Assembly (NCBI GenBank): GCA_020848545.1
Contig: JADLHZ010000032.1
Location: 1 to 64,000 of the forward strand
Origin: Deltaproteobacteria bacterium
GTDB taxonomy: Bacteria > Myxococcota > JADLHZ01
DNA: 64,000 nt
Direction: 5' to 3'
Each line of letters begins with the position of its first letter. The first letter of the stretch is position 1. Made by a program: the position numbers and the translations under genes. Of the stretch, positions 10,864 to 18,823 are shown in pieces. Under the pieces are notes generated by a model. It had not been told where the DNA came from. It was given only the letters and a program-made list of their open reading frames with translations, and ran no database searches.

Positions 10864-12312
10864 ATGGCAGGCGAAACTGGTGCAGCGCGTAGGATGGGTG
10901 GAACGGTTGGAGCCGTGGGTGTGGGTGCCGAGATTGCAGCGCCGCCGCCGGCAGTCGACGTGCCGCCGCCGCCCGCGATCGATGAAATCGTCGCTATTCC
11001 CGCCGGCTACCGCGCGGTCGGCCGCGGTGGCGAGCGTCCCGAAGACGTTCTCTACATCGGCCAAATGCTGATGGTGATGTACCCGGACAACCAAGCGCTG
11101 CGCACGGCGCTGACCGCCTTCGCGGAAAACCGCACGATGACGCCCGCGCTCCGTACGGCGATGCGCGACGCGATTGTTCAGTTCCAGACCGACAATAGCA
11201 TTCGCAACCGCGCGGGTCGCTTCGACGGCGTCGTCGATGCGGGCACCGACGGCACGCACGCTCCGACCCTGACCGCGCTCCGCGCCCAGTCGCGCTCGCG
11301 CCTGACGGAAGCGGCGGCGGCGCGCGAGTCTGCGGCCCGTGAAGTCGCGGCGCACGAAGAAGTCCACGCGGCGCCTGGCGCCGCCAACCCGAACGCTCCG
11401 GCGGGCGGCGCGGCGGAAGCTCCGCACTCGCTCCCGCGGCGCATCCTGCTCGACTTCCCCGCGGCCACGCGCATGATGAACGTCATCGACGAGGAGTTCG
11501 CCGGCGGTCTCGAAGACATCAGGATGGGCTGGGAAGAAAACAACGCCGGCATGATGATCCAAGGCATCGGTGAATGGCTCGGCGGCGGTGTGCGCATGGT
11601 CGGCACCGTCGCGTCGTATCCCATCGGCCTCGTCGGCAACCTCGCCGATATGGGCGCGGATGCCATGTGGGACGTGATGAAGCAGCAATGGAACAACGGC
11701 GGGTGGGGCATCGTCGCGGCGATCGCGCTCGCGATCCCGACCTTTATCCTGAAAGTCATCGCCATTGCGGCCAACATCGCCGCCGCGATCATCGACGCCA
11801 TCTTCAAGTTCTTCGGCGAGACTGTCATCGAAGGCCTCGTCTCCTGGATCGGCGGCGCCATCGGCGGCCGCTCGGACAACGAGTCGGACTTGCGCACGGA
11901 CGTGCGTGAAGACCGCGAGCGCACCGCCCGCATTGCCCGCGAAGAAGCGCGCCGCGGCTCGAGCAGGGTCACCGACGCGAACGCGGCCGCGCGTGCGGCG
12001 CGCAACGCGGAGCTCGAAGCTCTCCGCGCTGAGATCCGCAGCGCCGAGACCCGCGTCAACAACACGCGCCAAGCGATCACCCGCCTCGACGCGATGCCGA
12101 AAGTGAACGGCCTCCCGCGTGGCTCGACCGCCCTCGGCGCGCAGCTCTCCGACTTCCGCGCGGACTTGCCGGAGCTCGAAGCGAACCTCGGCGCTCTGCG
12201 CGCTGAGCTCGCCGCGCTCGAAGCCGCGCCCTTGCCGACCGCTCCTGTCGCCGCTCCCGGAGAAGGAAGAGGCTCACCCTCCGCCACCCACGCCGTTCCG
12301 AATCCAGCCTGA
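10864..12312 (+). CDS. Unknown membrane-associated protein with C-terminal coiled coil
   Basis: The start at 10864 is chosen because GGAGG lies at 10854-10858, five bases upstream; an ATG at 10831 has no such signal. The 482-residue product begins with an Ala/Gly/Pro-rich segment (PPPAVDVPPPPAIDE) and has no secretion signal. Residues about 40-125 look like a small helical domain. Residues about 246-325 hold two amphipathic or hydrophobic stretches including IVAAIALAIPTFILKVIAI, and residues about 340-460 form a charged Ala/Arg/Glu-rich coiled coil. No family was recognised. A soluble N-terminus plus an internal hydrophobic hairpin is seen in some secreted toxins and effectors, but no immunity or secretion gene is adjacent, so that remains speculation. 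A strong terminator follows directly. Confidence 0.6.
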   Translation: MAGETGAARRMGGTVGAVGVGAEIAAPPPAVDVPPPPAIDEIVAIPAGYRAVGRGGERPEDVLYIGQMLMVMYPDNQALRTALTAFAENRTMTPALRTAMRDAIVQFQTDNSIRNRAGRFDGVVDAGTDGTHAPTLTALRAQSRSRLTEAAAARESAAREVAAHEEVHAAPGAANPNAPAGGAAEAPHSLPRRILLDFPAATRMMNVIDEEFAGGLEDIRMGWEENNAGMMIQGIGEWLGGGVRMVGTVASYPIGLVGNLADMGADAMWDVMKQQWNNGGWGIVAAIALAIPTFILKVIAIAANIAAAIIDAIFKFFGETVIEGLVSWIGGAIGGRSDNESDLRTDVREDRERTARIAREEARRGSSRVTDANAAARAARNAELEALRAEIRSAETRVNNTRQAITRLDAMPKVNGLPRGSTALGAQLSDFRADLPELEANLGALRAELAALEAAPLPTAPVAAPGEGRGSPSATHAVPNPA

Positions 12313-12334
12313 TTCTCTCTCTGAGTAGGAAAGG

Positions 12335-12365
12335 CCCGGGTCAGAGCGCGAAGCTTTGACCCGGG
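12335..12365 (+). terminator. Strong Rho-independent terminator
   Basis: CCCGGGTCA (12335-12343) pairs perfectly with TGACCCGGG (12357-12365); the stem extends inward by GAGC/GCTT (one G-T pair) to 13 bp, closing a GCGAA loop. TTTTTCTGTTT follows. It lies 22 bases after the stop of the 10864 gene and before the convergent adenosine-deaminase-like gene. Confidence 0.92.
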
Positions 12366-12410
12366 TTTTTCTGTTTCCCTCCAGGGCGGCGGATGAGATC
12401 GTCAGCGCGC

Positions 12411-13442
12411 TCAAACGGAACGTGAGAACATCGCGGCGCGCGCAGTCTCGAGGCAGCGCGTCACCTCATCGCTCGTGAACACGCCGTGCTCCAAGCACAG
12501 CTCGACCTCGTTGCGCATGTTGGTCTTCAGCGCGTAGGGGCCGTCGGTGTTGATCGTCATCGCGATCTTGTTGTCGTGGAGCGTGCGGACGATCTGGCGG
12601 AAGTCTTCCCAGCCGGCGACCGCGTGGGTGTTGACGTTCGAGGTCGGGCAGAGCTCGAGCACGATGCGCTGATCGCGCAAGAGCTGCATCGCTTCCTCCG
12701 ACTTGGCGGCCCAGATGCCGTGGCCGATGCGGTGTGGCTTGAAGTGCCGAATCGCGTTGATCAAGCCTTGCACGCCGGTGTCCTTGGTTTCGCCAGTGTG
12801 CAGGGTGACGCCGAGGCCCGCGTCGCGCGCTTTGGCGAAGAGGCGCGCGTAGTGCGGCAGCTCGTGGTCGCGCAGCTCGATGGCGAGCCGCTCGGGTCCG
12901 GCGATGTCGACGCCGACGACGCCGCGCGACTTGTACTTGATCGCCTTGTCGACGATCACTTCGTTCATCTCGACCGAGAACTCGCGCGCCAGGCAGAAGA
13001 TGAGGCCGGCGCTCACGCCGTACTCGAGCGTCGCGCGATCCATGCCGTGCAGCGCCGCGTGGATGATGTGGTCGAGGTCCCGCTCGCCGCCGAGATTGCG
13101 CTTCATCGGGTTGAAGCGAAGCTCGATCTGCTTGACGTGGCTCGAGCGGAACTCCTTGCCGATGATCTCGTACACGCTGCGTTCGATGGCCGCCGGCGAG
13201 CTTTGGATCTTCTCGGTGTACTCGTGGAGGATCTTCAAATAGTCGTCGAGGCCCTTCATCTTCTTCGGGTCGGCGGTGACGAGGGCGACGAACTCCCAGT
13301 AGTCCTTCACCGGCAGCTTGAAGCCTTGGCTGTGGGCGATGCTGAAGAGGATGTGCGGGGCGACGGCGCCGCCGACGTGGATGTGCAGATCGACGAGCGG
13401 TTGGCCTGGCTCTTTCCAGGACTCGCTTTCGAGTTCTTTCAT
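12411..13442 (-). CDS. Adenosine deaminase-like amidohydrolase
   Basis: The real gene starts at the ATG at 13442 (343 residues); the open frame extends much further upstream only because it lies antisense to the next gene. It shows the adenosine/AMP deaminase metal-site order: His20-x-His22 in DLHIHVGG, His215 with Glu218 in HTGE, His241 in HRIGHG, CPTSNV, and Asp300 in NTDGP. These place a zinc ion and a catalytic Glu for hydrolytic deamination of adenosine or a related purine in the cytosol. The usual NTDDP is NTDGP here, so the second Asp that contacts the purine in classical adenosine deaminases is missing; substrate preference may differ. The neighbour on the other side is a divergent cyclic-nucleotide-binding protein. 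Confidence 0.8.
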   Translation of the reverse strand: MKELESESWKEPGQPLVDLHIHVGGAVAPHILFSIAHSQGFKLPVKDYWEFVALVTADPKKMKGLDDYLKILHEYTEKIQSSPAAIERSVYEIIGKEFRSSHVKQIELRFNPMKRNLGGERDLDHIIHAALHGMDRATLEYGVSAGLIFCLAREFSVEMNEVIVDKAIKYKSRGVVGVDIAGPERLAIELRDHELPHYARLFAKARDAGLGVTLHTGETKDTGVQGLINAIRHFKPHRIGHGIWAAKSEEAMQLLRDQRIVLELCPTSNVNTHAVAGWEDFRQIVRTLHDNKIAMTINTDGPYALKTNMRNEVELCLEHGVFTSDEVTRCLETARAAMFSRSV

Positions 13443-13550
13443 GAGTCCGTGTAACGCAAACGCGTCTGGTTTTCTAGGACGCTGGGACGCTAGAACAAAA
13501 CTAAGCGCGGGGCGGCGGGCGTGGCATACTGCCGCTCGGGAGAAACCCGC

Positions 13551-14852
13551 ATGAACGACGACGTCCGCCGCCAGGTGAATCTCGCGCTCGCTGCCAAGAA
13601 ACCCGAAGATGCCGTGGCGCATGTCGCCGAGTGGGTGTCGGCGCATCCGGACGATCGCGACGCGCGCATGACGCTCGCGATCTTGCTCGGCGACGCCGGC
13701 CATCCTGCCGGTGCGCTCGACGTCCTGCGGGCGTTGTCGAGCCGGCTCGCGCACCAAGGCTTCTTGCTCGCGGCGATCGTCGTCATCAAGAAGGGCCTCG
13801 ACCACGCGCCAAACGACGCGAACCTGCTCGACATGTTGAAGCGCCTCCACGTCCGCGGCCAGCGCGCCAAAGCCGGTGATCTGCCAATCCCGCCGCCGCT
13901 CGGCGAGTCGAAGGCGGCGGCGAAGAACACGGTGAAGGCGACGGAGCTCCTCGCGCTGTCCGGCAAGGCGCGCTTGGAGCGCGTGGCGCAGATCGGCGTC
14001 GACCTCGGCCCGGCGGGCGACGCCGCGATTCCGTTGCCGATGCCGCTGTTCTGCGAGCTCGATCACGACGCGTTCGTCGAGATCGTGCGGCGCATGCACT
14101 ACGGCCGCGTCGTCAAAGGCACGGTGCTCTTGAAGGAAGGCGCGCCTGGTGAGTCGCTGCTCATCGTCGCGAGCGGCCACGTGCGCGTGAGCAAGGACAA
14201 CCACGACTTGGCGAAGCTCGGTCCCGGCATGGTCATCGGCGAGATCGCGTTGATCACCGGCGCGCCGCGCTCGGCCACGGTCGAGGCGCACGAAGACGTG
14301 GAGTACTTGGAGCTCGATCGCAAGGACATCGAGGTGATGGCGAAGCAGAAGCCGCAGATCGCCGAGGAGCTCCTCGAGTTCTGCAGGAAGCGCCTCATCG
14401 GCAACCTCCTGAACACGTCACCCCTGTTCAAGCACTTCGACGACGCCACACGCTACACCTTGCTCGATCTCTTCGCGCGGAAGAGCTATCAGCCGGGCCA
14501 CAAGATCATCAAAGAGGGCGAGGTGGCCGAAGGGCTCTTCGTCATCGCTGCGGGTGACGTGCAAGTGGTGGCCGGGCAGGGCGATGGCGCCGTCAAGGTC
14601 GCGACCTTGAAGCCGGGGGACGTCTTTGGCGAAGCGTCGTGTCTGACGGGCGGGCCAGCCGGCGCCACGGTCAGCGCCACGAGCCGGGTTGGCGCGCTGG
14701 TCTTGGATCGCAATGAATTCCAGCGCGTCGTCGCCGCGAACCCGAAGGTGAAAGAGTACTTGAACACGCTCGCCAGCGGCCGCATCCAAGCGACGAACGC
14801 TGCGATGACCGCGACCGACGTCGTCAACGCGGACGATCTCGTGGTCAGCTGA
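13551..14852 (+). CDS. Protein with two cyclic-nucleotide-binding domains
   Basis: The ATG at 13551 has a GGGAGA ribosome site 8 bases upstream and gives 433 residues. The N-terminal 100 residues are helical and TPR-like (DDVRRQVNLALAAKKPEDAV). Two tandem Crp-type cyclic-nucleotide-binding folds follow, at about residues 170-285 (ESLLIVASGHVRVSKDN, then GEIALITGAPRSATVEA) and about 290-410 (EGLFVIAAGDVQVVAGQ, then GDVFGEASCLTGGPAGA). There is no helix-turn-helix, kinase or channel, so it probably senses or sequesters a nucleotide and acts through protein contacts. The classical cAMP arginine/serine motif (RSSA-like) appears as PRSATV in the first domain and PAGATV in the second, so only the first is a good ligand site. 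Confidence 0.8.
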   Translation: MNDDVRRQVNLALAAKKPEDAVAHVAEWVSAHPDDRDARMTLAILLGDAGHPAGALDVLRALSSRLAHQGFLLAAIVVIKKGLDHAPNDANLLDMLKRLHVRGQRAKAGDLPIPPPLGESKAAAKNTVKATELLALSGKARLERVAQIGVDLGPAGDAAIPLPMPLFCELDHDAFVEIVRRMHYGRVVKGTVLLKEGAPGESLLIVASGHVRVSKDNHDLAKLGPGMVIGEIALITGAPRSATVEAHEDVEYLELDRKDIEVMAKQKPQIAEELLEFCRKRLIGNLLNTSPLFKHFDDATRYTLLDLFARKSYQPGHKIIKEGEVAEGLFVIAAGDVQVVAGQGDGAVKVATLKPGDVFGEASCLTGGPAGATVSATSRVGALVLDRNEFQRVVAANPKVKEYLNTLASGRIQATNAAMTATDVVNADDLVVS

Positions 14853-14903
14853 CCCACTCCGCCTGCTCGCTCATCTGAGCCAAGAAGCCGACAGTGCTCG
14901 CCT

Positions 14904-16139
14904 TTACGGCACCCGATCGAGCAGCGGCAAGAACGCGTCCGGCGGAAGAAAGCCCGTGACGCGCGGCTCGACGAGCGCCTGGCCGTCGCTCCTCAGAAAC
15001 GCAACGGTCGGCAGGCCCTTGACGCCATAACGTTCGTAGAGCGCGGTGATGACGTCGTTCTCTTCGGTGCCGTCGACCTTCACCGTCACGAAGCGATCGA
15101 GCGCCCGTGCGACGCCCGGTTGCGAAAAGGTCTTCTCGTCGAGCTCGACGCACGCGGCGCACCAGGTGGCGAAGAAGTCGATCATCACCGGCTTGTTCTC
15201 CGCCTTCGCGCGCGCGAGCCCGGCGATGAGATCCTTCTCCCACTGCACGGCCTGCGACGGCGGTGGCGCGGCGAGGAACGCGAGGAACACGCCGGCGCCG
15301 ACGACGATGGCGCCCACGACCTTGCGCGTCTGCACGTGCCACGGCGTCCCATGCACGCTCAGGTGAATGGCGCCAAGAGCGAGGCCGGCGCCGATGAGCG
15401 CCCACGGCAGCCACACCGCTGCGAAGGACGGCAGCGGTAGCGCGAACTGCAGATAGTAGAGCGCGAGCGCGATCATCGCGATGCCCAAGAGCGCCTTGAC
15501 CGAGTCCATCCACGCGCCCGACTTCGGCAGCCGCTTGATCGCCGACGAGAAGGTCGCAAGGACGAGGAAGGGCAGGCCGAGGCCGACACCGAAGCCGAGC
15601 ATCAACAAGAAGCCGAGGCTCACGTCTTTGGTCGACGCGATGAAGGTGAGCAGCACGCTCAGCACCGGCCCGGTGCACGGCGCTGCGATGAGGCCCGAGA
15701 CGAGGCCCATGACGAACGCCCCGCGATAGCCTTTGCCGCCGACGAGCGAGAGCTTCGTCTGCAGCGCGCTCGGCACGCGGATCTCGAACGCGCCGAGCAT
15801 CGACGCCGCCATCACCGCGCAGAACGCCGCGAAGCCGAGCACGACGAAGCGGTTCGCGAGCAGCGTGCCGAAGACCTTGCCGAGCGACGCGAACGCGGTG
15901 CCGAGCACGGCGTAGAGCAGCACCATGCCCGCCGTGTACATGAGCGCGAGCAGGAAGCTCTCGACCTTCGACTTCGCGTCGCGCGCGCCGAACACGCTGA
16001 TCGTGATCGGGATCAGCGGATAGACGCAGGGCGAGAGCGCCGTCAGCAGACCGCCGCCGAGCGCGAGCAGAAGCGCGTACCCGACTTGGCCCTGCGCCAA
16101 CGCCGACTGAGCACTCTGGGCGAGCGAGACGTCTTGCAC
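14904..16139 (-). CDS. dsbD: Thiol:disulfide interchange protein DsbD (without N-terminal alpha domain)
   Basis: This 411-residue protein (GTG start) carries electrons from cytoplasmic thioredoxin across the inner membrane to periplasmic partners. It has eight or so membrane segments with the paired redox cysteines Cys38 (LSPCVYP) and Cys155 (APCTGP), then a C-terminal periplasmic thioredoxin domain with WCAAC (Cys327, Cys330). The N-terminal immunoglobulin-like alpha domain of E. coli DsbD is absent, as in many shorter DsbD forms. It starts 2 bases after the stop of the unknown 16142 gene and is surely co-transcribed with it. The thioredoxin gene, its likely electron donor, lies divergently 0.65 kb away. 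Confidence 0.93.
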   Translation of the reverse strand: MQDVSLAQSAQSALAQGQVGYALLLALGGGLLTALSPCVYPLIPITISVFGARDAKSKVESFLLALMYTAGMVLLYAVLGTAFASLGKVFGTLLANRFVVLGFAAFCAVMAASMLGAFEIRVPSALQTKLSLVGGKGYRGAFVMGLVSGLIAAPCTGPVLSVLLTFIASTKDVSLGFLLMLGFGVGLGLPFLVLATFSSAIKRLPKSGAWMDSVKALLGIAMIALALYYLQFALPLPSFAAVWLPWALIGAGLALGAIHLSVHGTPWHVQTRKVVGAIVVGAGVFLAFLAAPPPSQAVQWEKDLIAGLARAKAENKPVMIDFFATWCAACVELDEKTFSQPGVARALDRFVTVKVDGTEENDVITALYERYGVKGLPTVAFLRSDGQALVEPRVTGFLPPDAFLPLLDRVP

Positions 16140-16141
16140 GG

Positions 16142-16687
16142 CTAGAAGTTCAAGTTGTTGAGGAGGAATTTGGTGAGCAGCTCGGCGTCGGCCGATTCGG
16201 TCGCCGGCGTGGCGGTCATCTCAACCGGCTTCTCGGCCGGCGGCGCTTGCTTCGTGGACGCGGCGGCGGCCTGGCTCGCGGTGACCGGCGGCGTTGCGGC
16301 GCGCGCCGCCACCGGCGCAGCGCTCGCGGCGACCGGGGCCGGTGCGACCGCCGGCGCGACGACCGCAGCGGTCGCCACTTCGGTGTCCGCGAGCACGACG
16401 GCGATGAAGCCCTCTTGGACTTGGTACGCGGTCTCGCCGAGGATCACCGAGTCGCTCATGTGCTCGGCGCCGAGCTCGGTCAGCTTGTCGAGCGTCCGTA
16501 AGCGGCCGAGCAGCTTCTGCGTGTCTTGGCCATCGAGCAGGCTCATGAAGCGCACGGCCGACGTCAGCGTGTAGGTCTTCTTTTCGCTGACCAGCGTGAG
16601 GTGGTTGTCGTTGAAAACGACCTTCCCAGACTCGACCCATTTGTCGAGCACGTCCTGGGGGATGAAGAGCTTGTCATTCACACTCAC
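16142..16687 (-). CDS. Conserved-looking hypothetical protein upstream of dsbD
   Basis: The 181-residue protein has no signal peptide. Residues 1-100 form a compact alpha/beta-looking domain (KLFIPQDVLDKWVESGKV, then LTLVSEKKTYTLTSAVRFM). Residues 105-160 are a low-complexity Ala/Pro/Val linker, and the end is a short hydrophobic helix (LLTKFLLNNLNF), a layout suggesting a tethered interaction tail. No family was recognised. Being first in a two-gene unit with dsbD hints at a link with redox or envelope control but does not prove it. An A/T-rich TATATT element (16691-16696, minus strand) just upstream could be its -10 box. Confidence 0.6.
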   Translation of the reverse strand: MSVNDKLFIPQDVLDKWVESGKVVFNDNHLTLVSEKKTYTLTSAVRFMSLLDGQDTQKLLGRLRTLDKLTELGAEHMSDSVILGETAYQVQEGFIAVVLADTEVATAAVVAPAVAPAPVAASAAPVAARAATPPVTASQAAAASTKQAPPAEKPVEMTATPATESADAELLTKFLLNNLNF

Positions 16688-16717
16688 ATGAATATACTGC
16701 CGACAGGTTTTTTCAAT

Positions 16718-16753
16718 GCCCAGTTCTTCGCCCAGTTTTTCGCCTAGTTGGTC
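16718..16753. repeat. Three tandem 12-bp repeats before trxA
   Basis: Units GCCCAGTTCTTC (16718-16729), GCCCAGTTTTTC (16730-16741) and GCCTAGTTGGTC (16742-16753) follow each other exactly, and a partial CTAGTTT continues. They fill the space between the divergent starts of the 16142 gene and trxA, so they may be repeated binding sites for a regulator of these redox genes. Confidence 0.5.
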
Positions 16754-16786
16754 CTAGTTTGCCGGCTTTTGAGGAGGATTCCCCAC

Positions 16787-17113
16787 ATGTCCGAACAAGT
16801 CGCCGCCGTCACCGATCAAAACTTCGAGACCGAGGTCGTCAAAAACTCGAAGCCGACGCTGGTCGACTTCTGGGCGCCATGGTGTGGTCCGTGCCGCGCG
16901 ATCGCGCCGATGGTCGAAGAGCTCGCCGGCACCTACGCGGGCAAAGTCAACGTTCGCAAGATGAACGTCGACGATCACCCGCAGACCGCATCAAAGTTCG
17001 GCATCCGCGCGATCCCCACGCTGCTCTTGTTCAAGAATGGCCAGGTCGTCGATCAGCTCGTCGGCGCCGTGCCGCGCCAGAAGCTCGAAGATATCTTCCA
17101 AAAGCACCAGTAG
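16787..17113 (+). CDS. trxA: Thioredoxin
   Basis: AGGAGG at 16772-16777, nine bases before the ATG at 16787, fixes the start and gives a standard 108-residue thioredoxin. It has the DFWAPWCGPCR active site (reducing and nucleophilic cysteines of WCGPC), the cis-proline loop RAIPTLLLF and the usual terminal helix. It reduces cytoplasmic protein disulfides and supplies electrons to DsbD, whose gene is encoded nearby on the other strand. It ends convergently to rodA, leaving 38 bases. Confidence 0.97.
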   Translation: MSEQVAAVTDQNFETEVVKNSKPTLVDFWAPWCGPCRAIAPMVEELAGTYAGKVNVRKMNVDDHPQTASKFGIRAIPTLLLFKNGQVVDQLVGAVPRQKLEDIFQKHQ

Positions 17114-17151
17114 TCCGGCCTTGACCGACACGCGCTCTCGCGGACGGTGCG

Positions 17152-18783
17152 CTAGCTAAAAGTGGATCGCCGATAGGCGACGTTCAGCGTGATGCCGAGG
17201 CCGACCATGACGGTCAGCAGCGAAGATCCTCCGTAGCTGAAGAGTGGCAGCGGCACGCCGACGACCGGCAACAAGCCGATGACCATGCCCATGTTGACGA
17301 ACGCCTGCCAGAAGACGAGCGCGGTGAAGCCGGTGACGAGCAGCGCGCCGAAGCGATCGCGCGAGCGCGCCGCGATCCCGACGGCGATGACGATCAGCGT
17401 GAAGTAGAGCGTGACGAGCACGATGCCGCCGATGAAGCCGTGCTCTTCGCCCCACACGCTGAAGGCAAAGTCCGTGTGCTGCTCGGGGAGGAACGAAAGC
17501 TGTGACTGCGTGCCGGACGTGAAGCCCTTGCCCCAAAAACGCCCGGAGCCGACGGCGATCATCGATTGGTTCGCGTGATAGCCGGCGCCACGCGCGTCGG
17601 ACTCGGGATCGATGAAGGTGAGCACGCGGCGTTTTTGGTAGTCCTTGAGCAGGGCGAACCAGGCAAAGACCGAGAGCACGACGCCGCTCACCGCGAGCAA
17701 CGCGACGCTCGTCCAGCGCATGCCGACGAAGAGGATGATCGAGAACGCGATCGCGCCGACGAGCAACGCCGTGCCGAGATCCGGCTGCGCCATGATCAGG
17801 CCCATGGGCACGAGCACGAGATCGATCGGCGCGACGATTTGCCGCAGGTCCGGCCGGCCGTCTTTGACCAGCAGCCAGACCGCGTAGGCGAGGTAGACGA
17901 CGAAGAGCGCGAGCAAGAGCACGCGGAACCACAGGACGGGCAGGAAGGCCTCATGTGTGCCACCGGCCGCGCCGGCCTCTACGAGCCAAGTGAGGATCAC
18001 GCTCTTCGGATCGCCGAAGATCTCGGACTGCCAATAGACATAGGTGAGGATCGCAACGACCGCGACCGGCCCGAAGGTGAGCGCTGTCCGCAAGCGCTGC
18101 TTCCATGCGGACGGCACGTCGAAGCCCGACGCCTTCGCCGGCGGTCGCAGCTCCAGGCTGAGCGCGATCGCGGCGGCGGCGATCAAGAGCGTCACGAGCA
18201 GCACCCGAAAGCCGTAGGTGCCGTCCCATTCGGGCGGCACCCCGTTGTGCGAGAGGGCGACCTTGCGCGCGAGCTCACCGATCGGATCTTGCAGCCACGG
18301 ATTCTTGCCCCAGAGGACGATCAGCGCGGCGATGGCGGCGAGCGGTCGCGTGACGTTCAGCGGGCGCAAGAGATCGCGGATCGTGTAGCTCCGCTCGCGC
18401 GTCTCCTCGGCGAAGTAGCGCGCGAGGACGAAGATGATGGCGACCTTCATCAGCTCGGACGGCTGCAGCGTGAAGCCGGCGAGCCGGAGCCAGCGCCGCG
18501 CGCCGTAGACTTTGGTGCCGACGAGCGGCACGAGCATGAGCAAGAAGACGACGAACGCGTAGAAGGGGTACGCGATCCGCTCGAACACCCGGTAGTCGAA
18601 CGCGAGGTGCACGAGCGCCACGCCAAAGCCGAAGATGACCCAGAAGATTTGCCGGATCCAAAACGACTGGCCGAGCGAGGCGGAGTAGATGTTGGCGATG
18701 CCGATGCCGCAGATGACGAAGGTGACGAGGAGCAAGCGATAGGAGATCGCGCTCCGGGTGCCGAGGTTGCTCCACTCGGTCAT
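17152..18783 (-). CDS. rodA: Rod-shape peptidoglycan polymerase RodA with large membrane insertion
   Basis: RodA is the SEDS-family glycosyltransferase of the elongasome. The ATG at 18783 (MTEWSNLGTR) is chosen because upstream codons are antisense or Arg/Ser junk overlapping mrdA. Conserved SEDS features are present: GARRWLRLAGFTLQPSE (94-110), AQPDLGTALLVG (332-343), and the TDFAFSVWGEEHGFIGG and GVPLPLFSYGGSSL regions. At 543 residues it is about 170 longer than usual (350-400): residues about 141-318 are extra, holding around four further hydrophobic segments between the DLLRP motif and the QPDLGTAL motif. It follows mrdA by 40 bases, forming the normal mrdA-rodA pair; mreBCD are not in the window. 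Confidence 0.93.
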   Translation of the reverse strand: MTEWSNLGTRSAISYRLLLVTFVICGIGIANIYSASLGQSFWIRQIFWVIFGFGVALVHLAFDYRVFERIAYPFYAFVVFLLMLVPLVGTKVYGARRWLRLAGFTLQPSELMKVAIIFVLARYFAEETRERSYTIRDLLRPLNVTRPLAAIAALIVLWGKNPWLQDPIGELARKVALSHNGVPPEWDGTYGFRVLLVTLLIAAAAIALSLELRPPAKASGFDVPSAWKQRLRTALTFGPVAVVAILTYVYWQSEIFGDPKSVILTWLVEAGAAGGTHEAFLPVLWFRVLLLALFVVYLAYAVWLLVKDGRPDLRQIVAPIDLVLVPMGLIMAQPDLGTALLVGAIAFSIILFVGMRWTSVALLAVSGVVLSVFAWFALLKDYQKRRVLTFIDPESDARGAGYHANQSMIAVGSGRFWGKGFTSGTQSQLSFLPEQHTDFAFSVWGEEHGFIGGIVLVTLYFTLIVIAVGIAARSRDRFGALLVTGFTALVFWQAFVNMGMVIGLLPVVGVPLPLFSYGGSSLLTVMVGLGITLNVAYRRSTFS

Positions 18784-18823
18784 GTCGGCCACCTGCCACG
18801 GCCAAGCGCCACGGCCACGATCG

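Noticed and set aside
12411-14291. A 626-residue protein continuing upstream of the adenosine deaminase-like start
   Set aside because: The upstream 280 residues are the antisense of the cyclic-nucleotide-binding gene, with Arg/Asp/His-rich composition; the real start is 13442.
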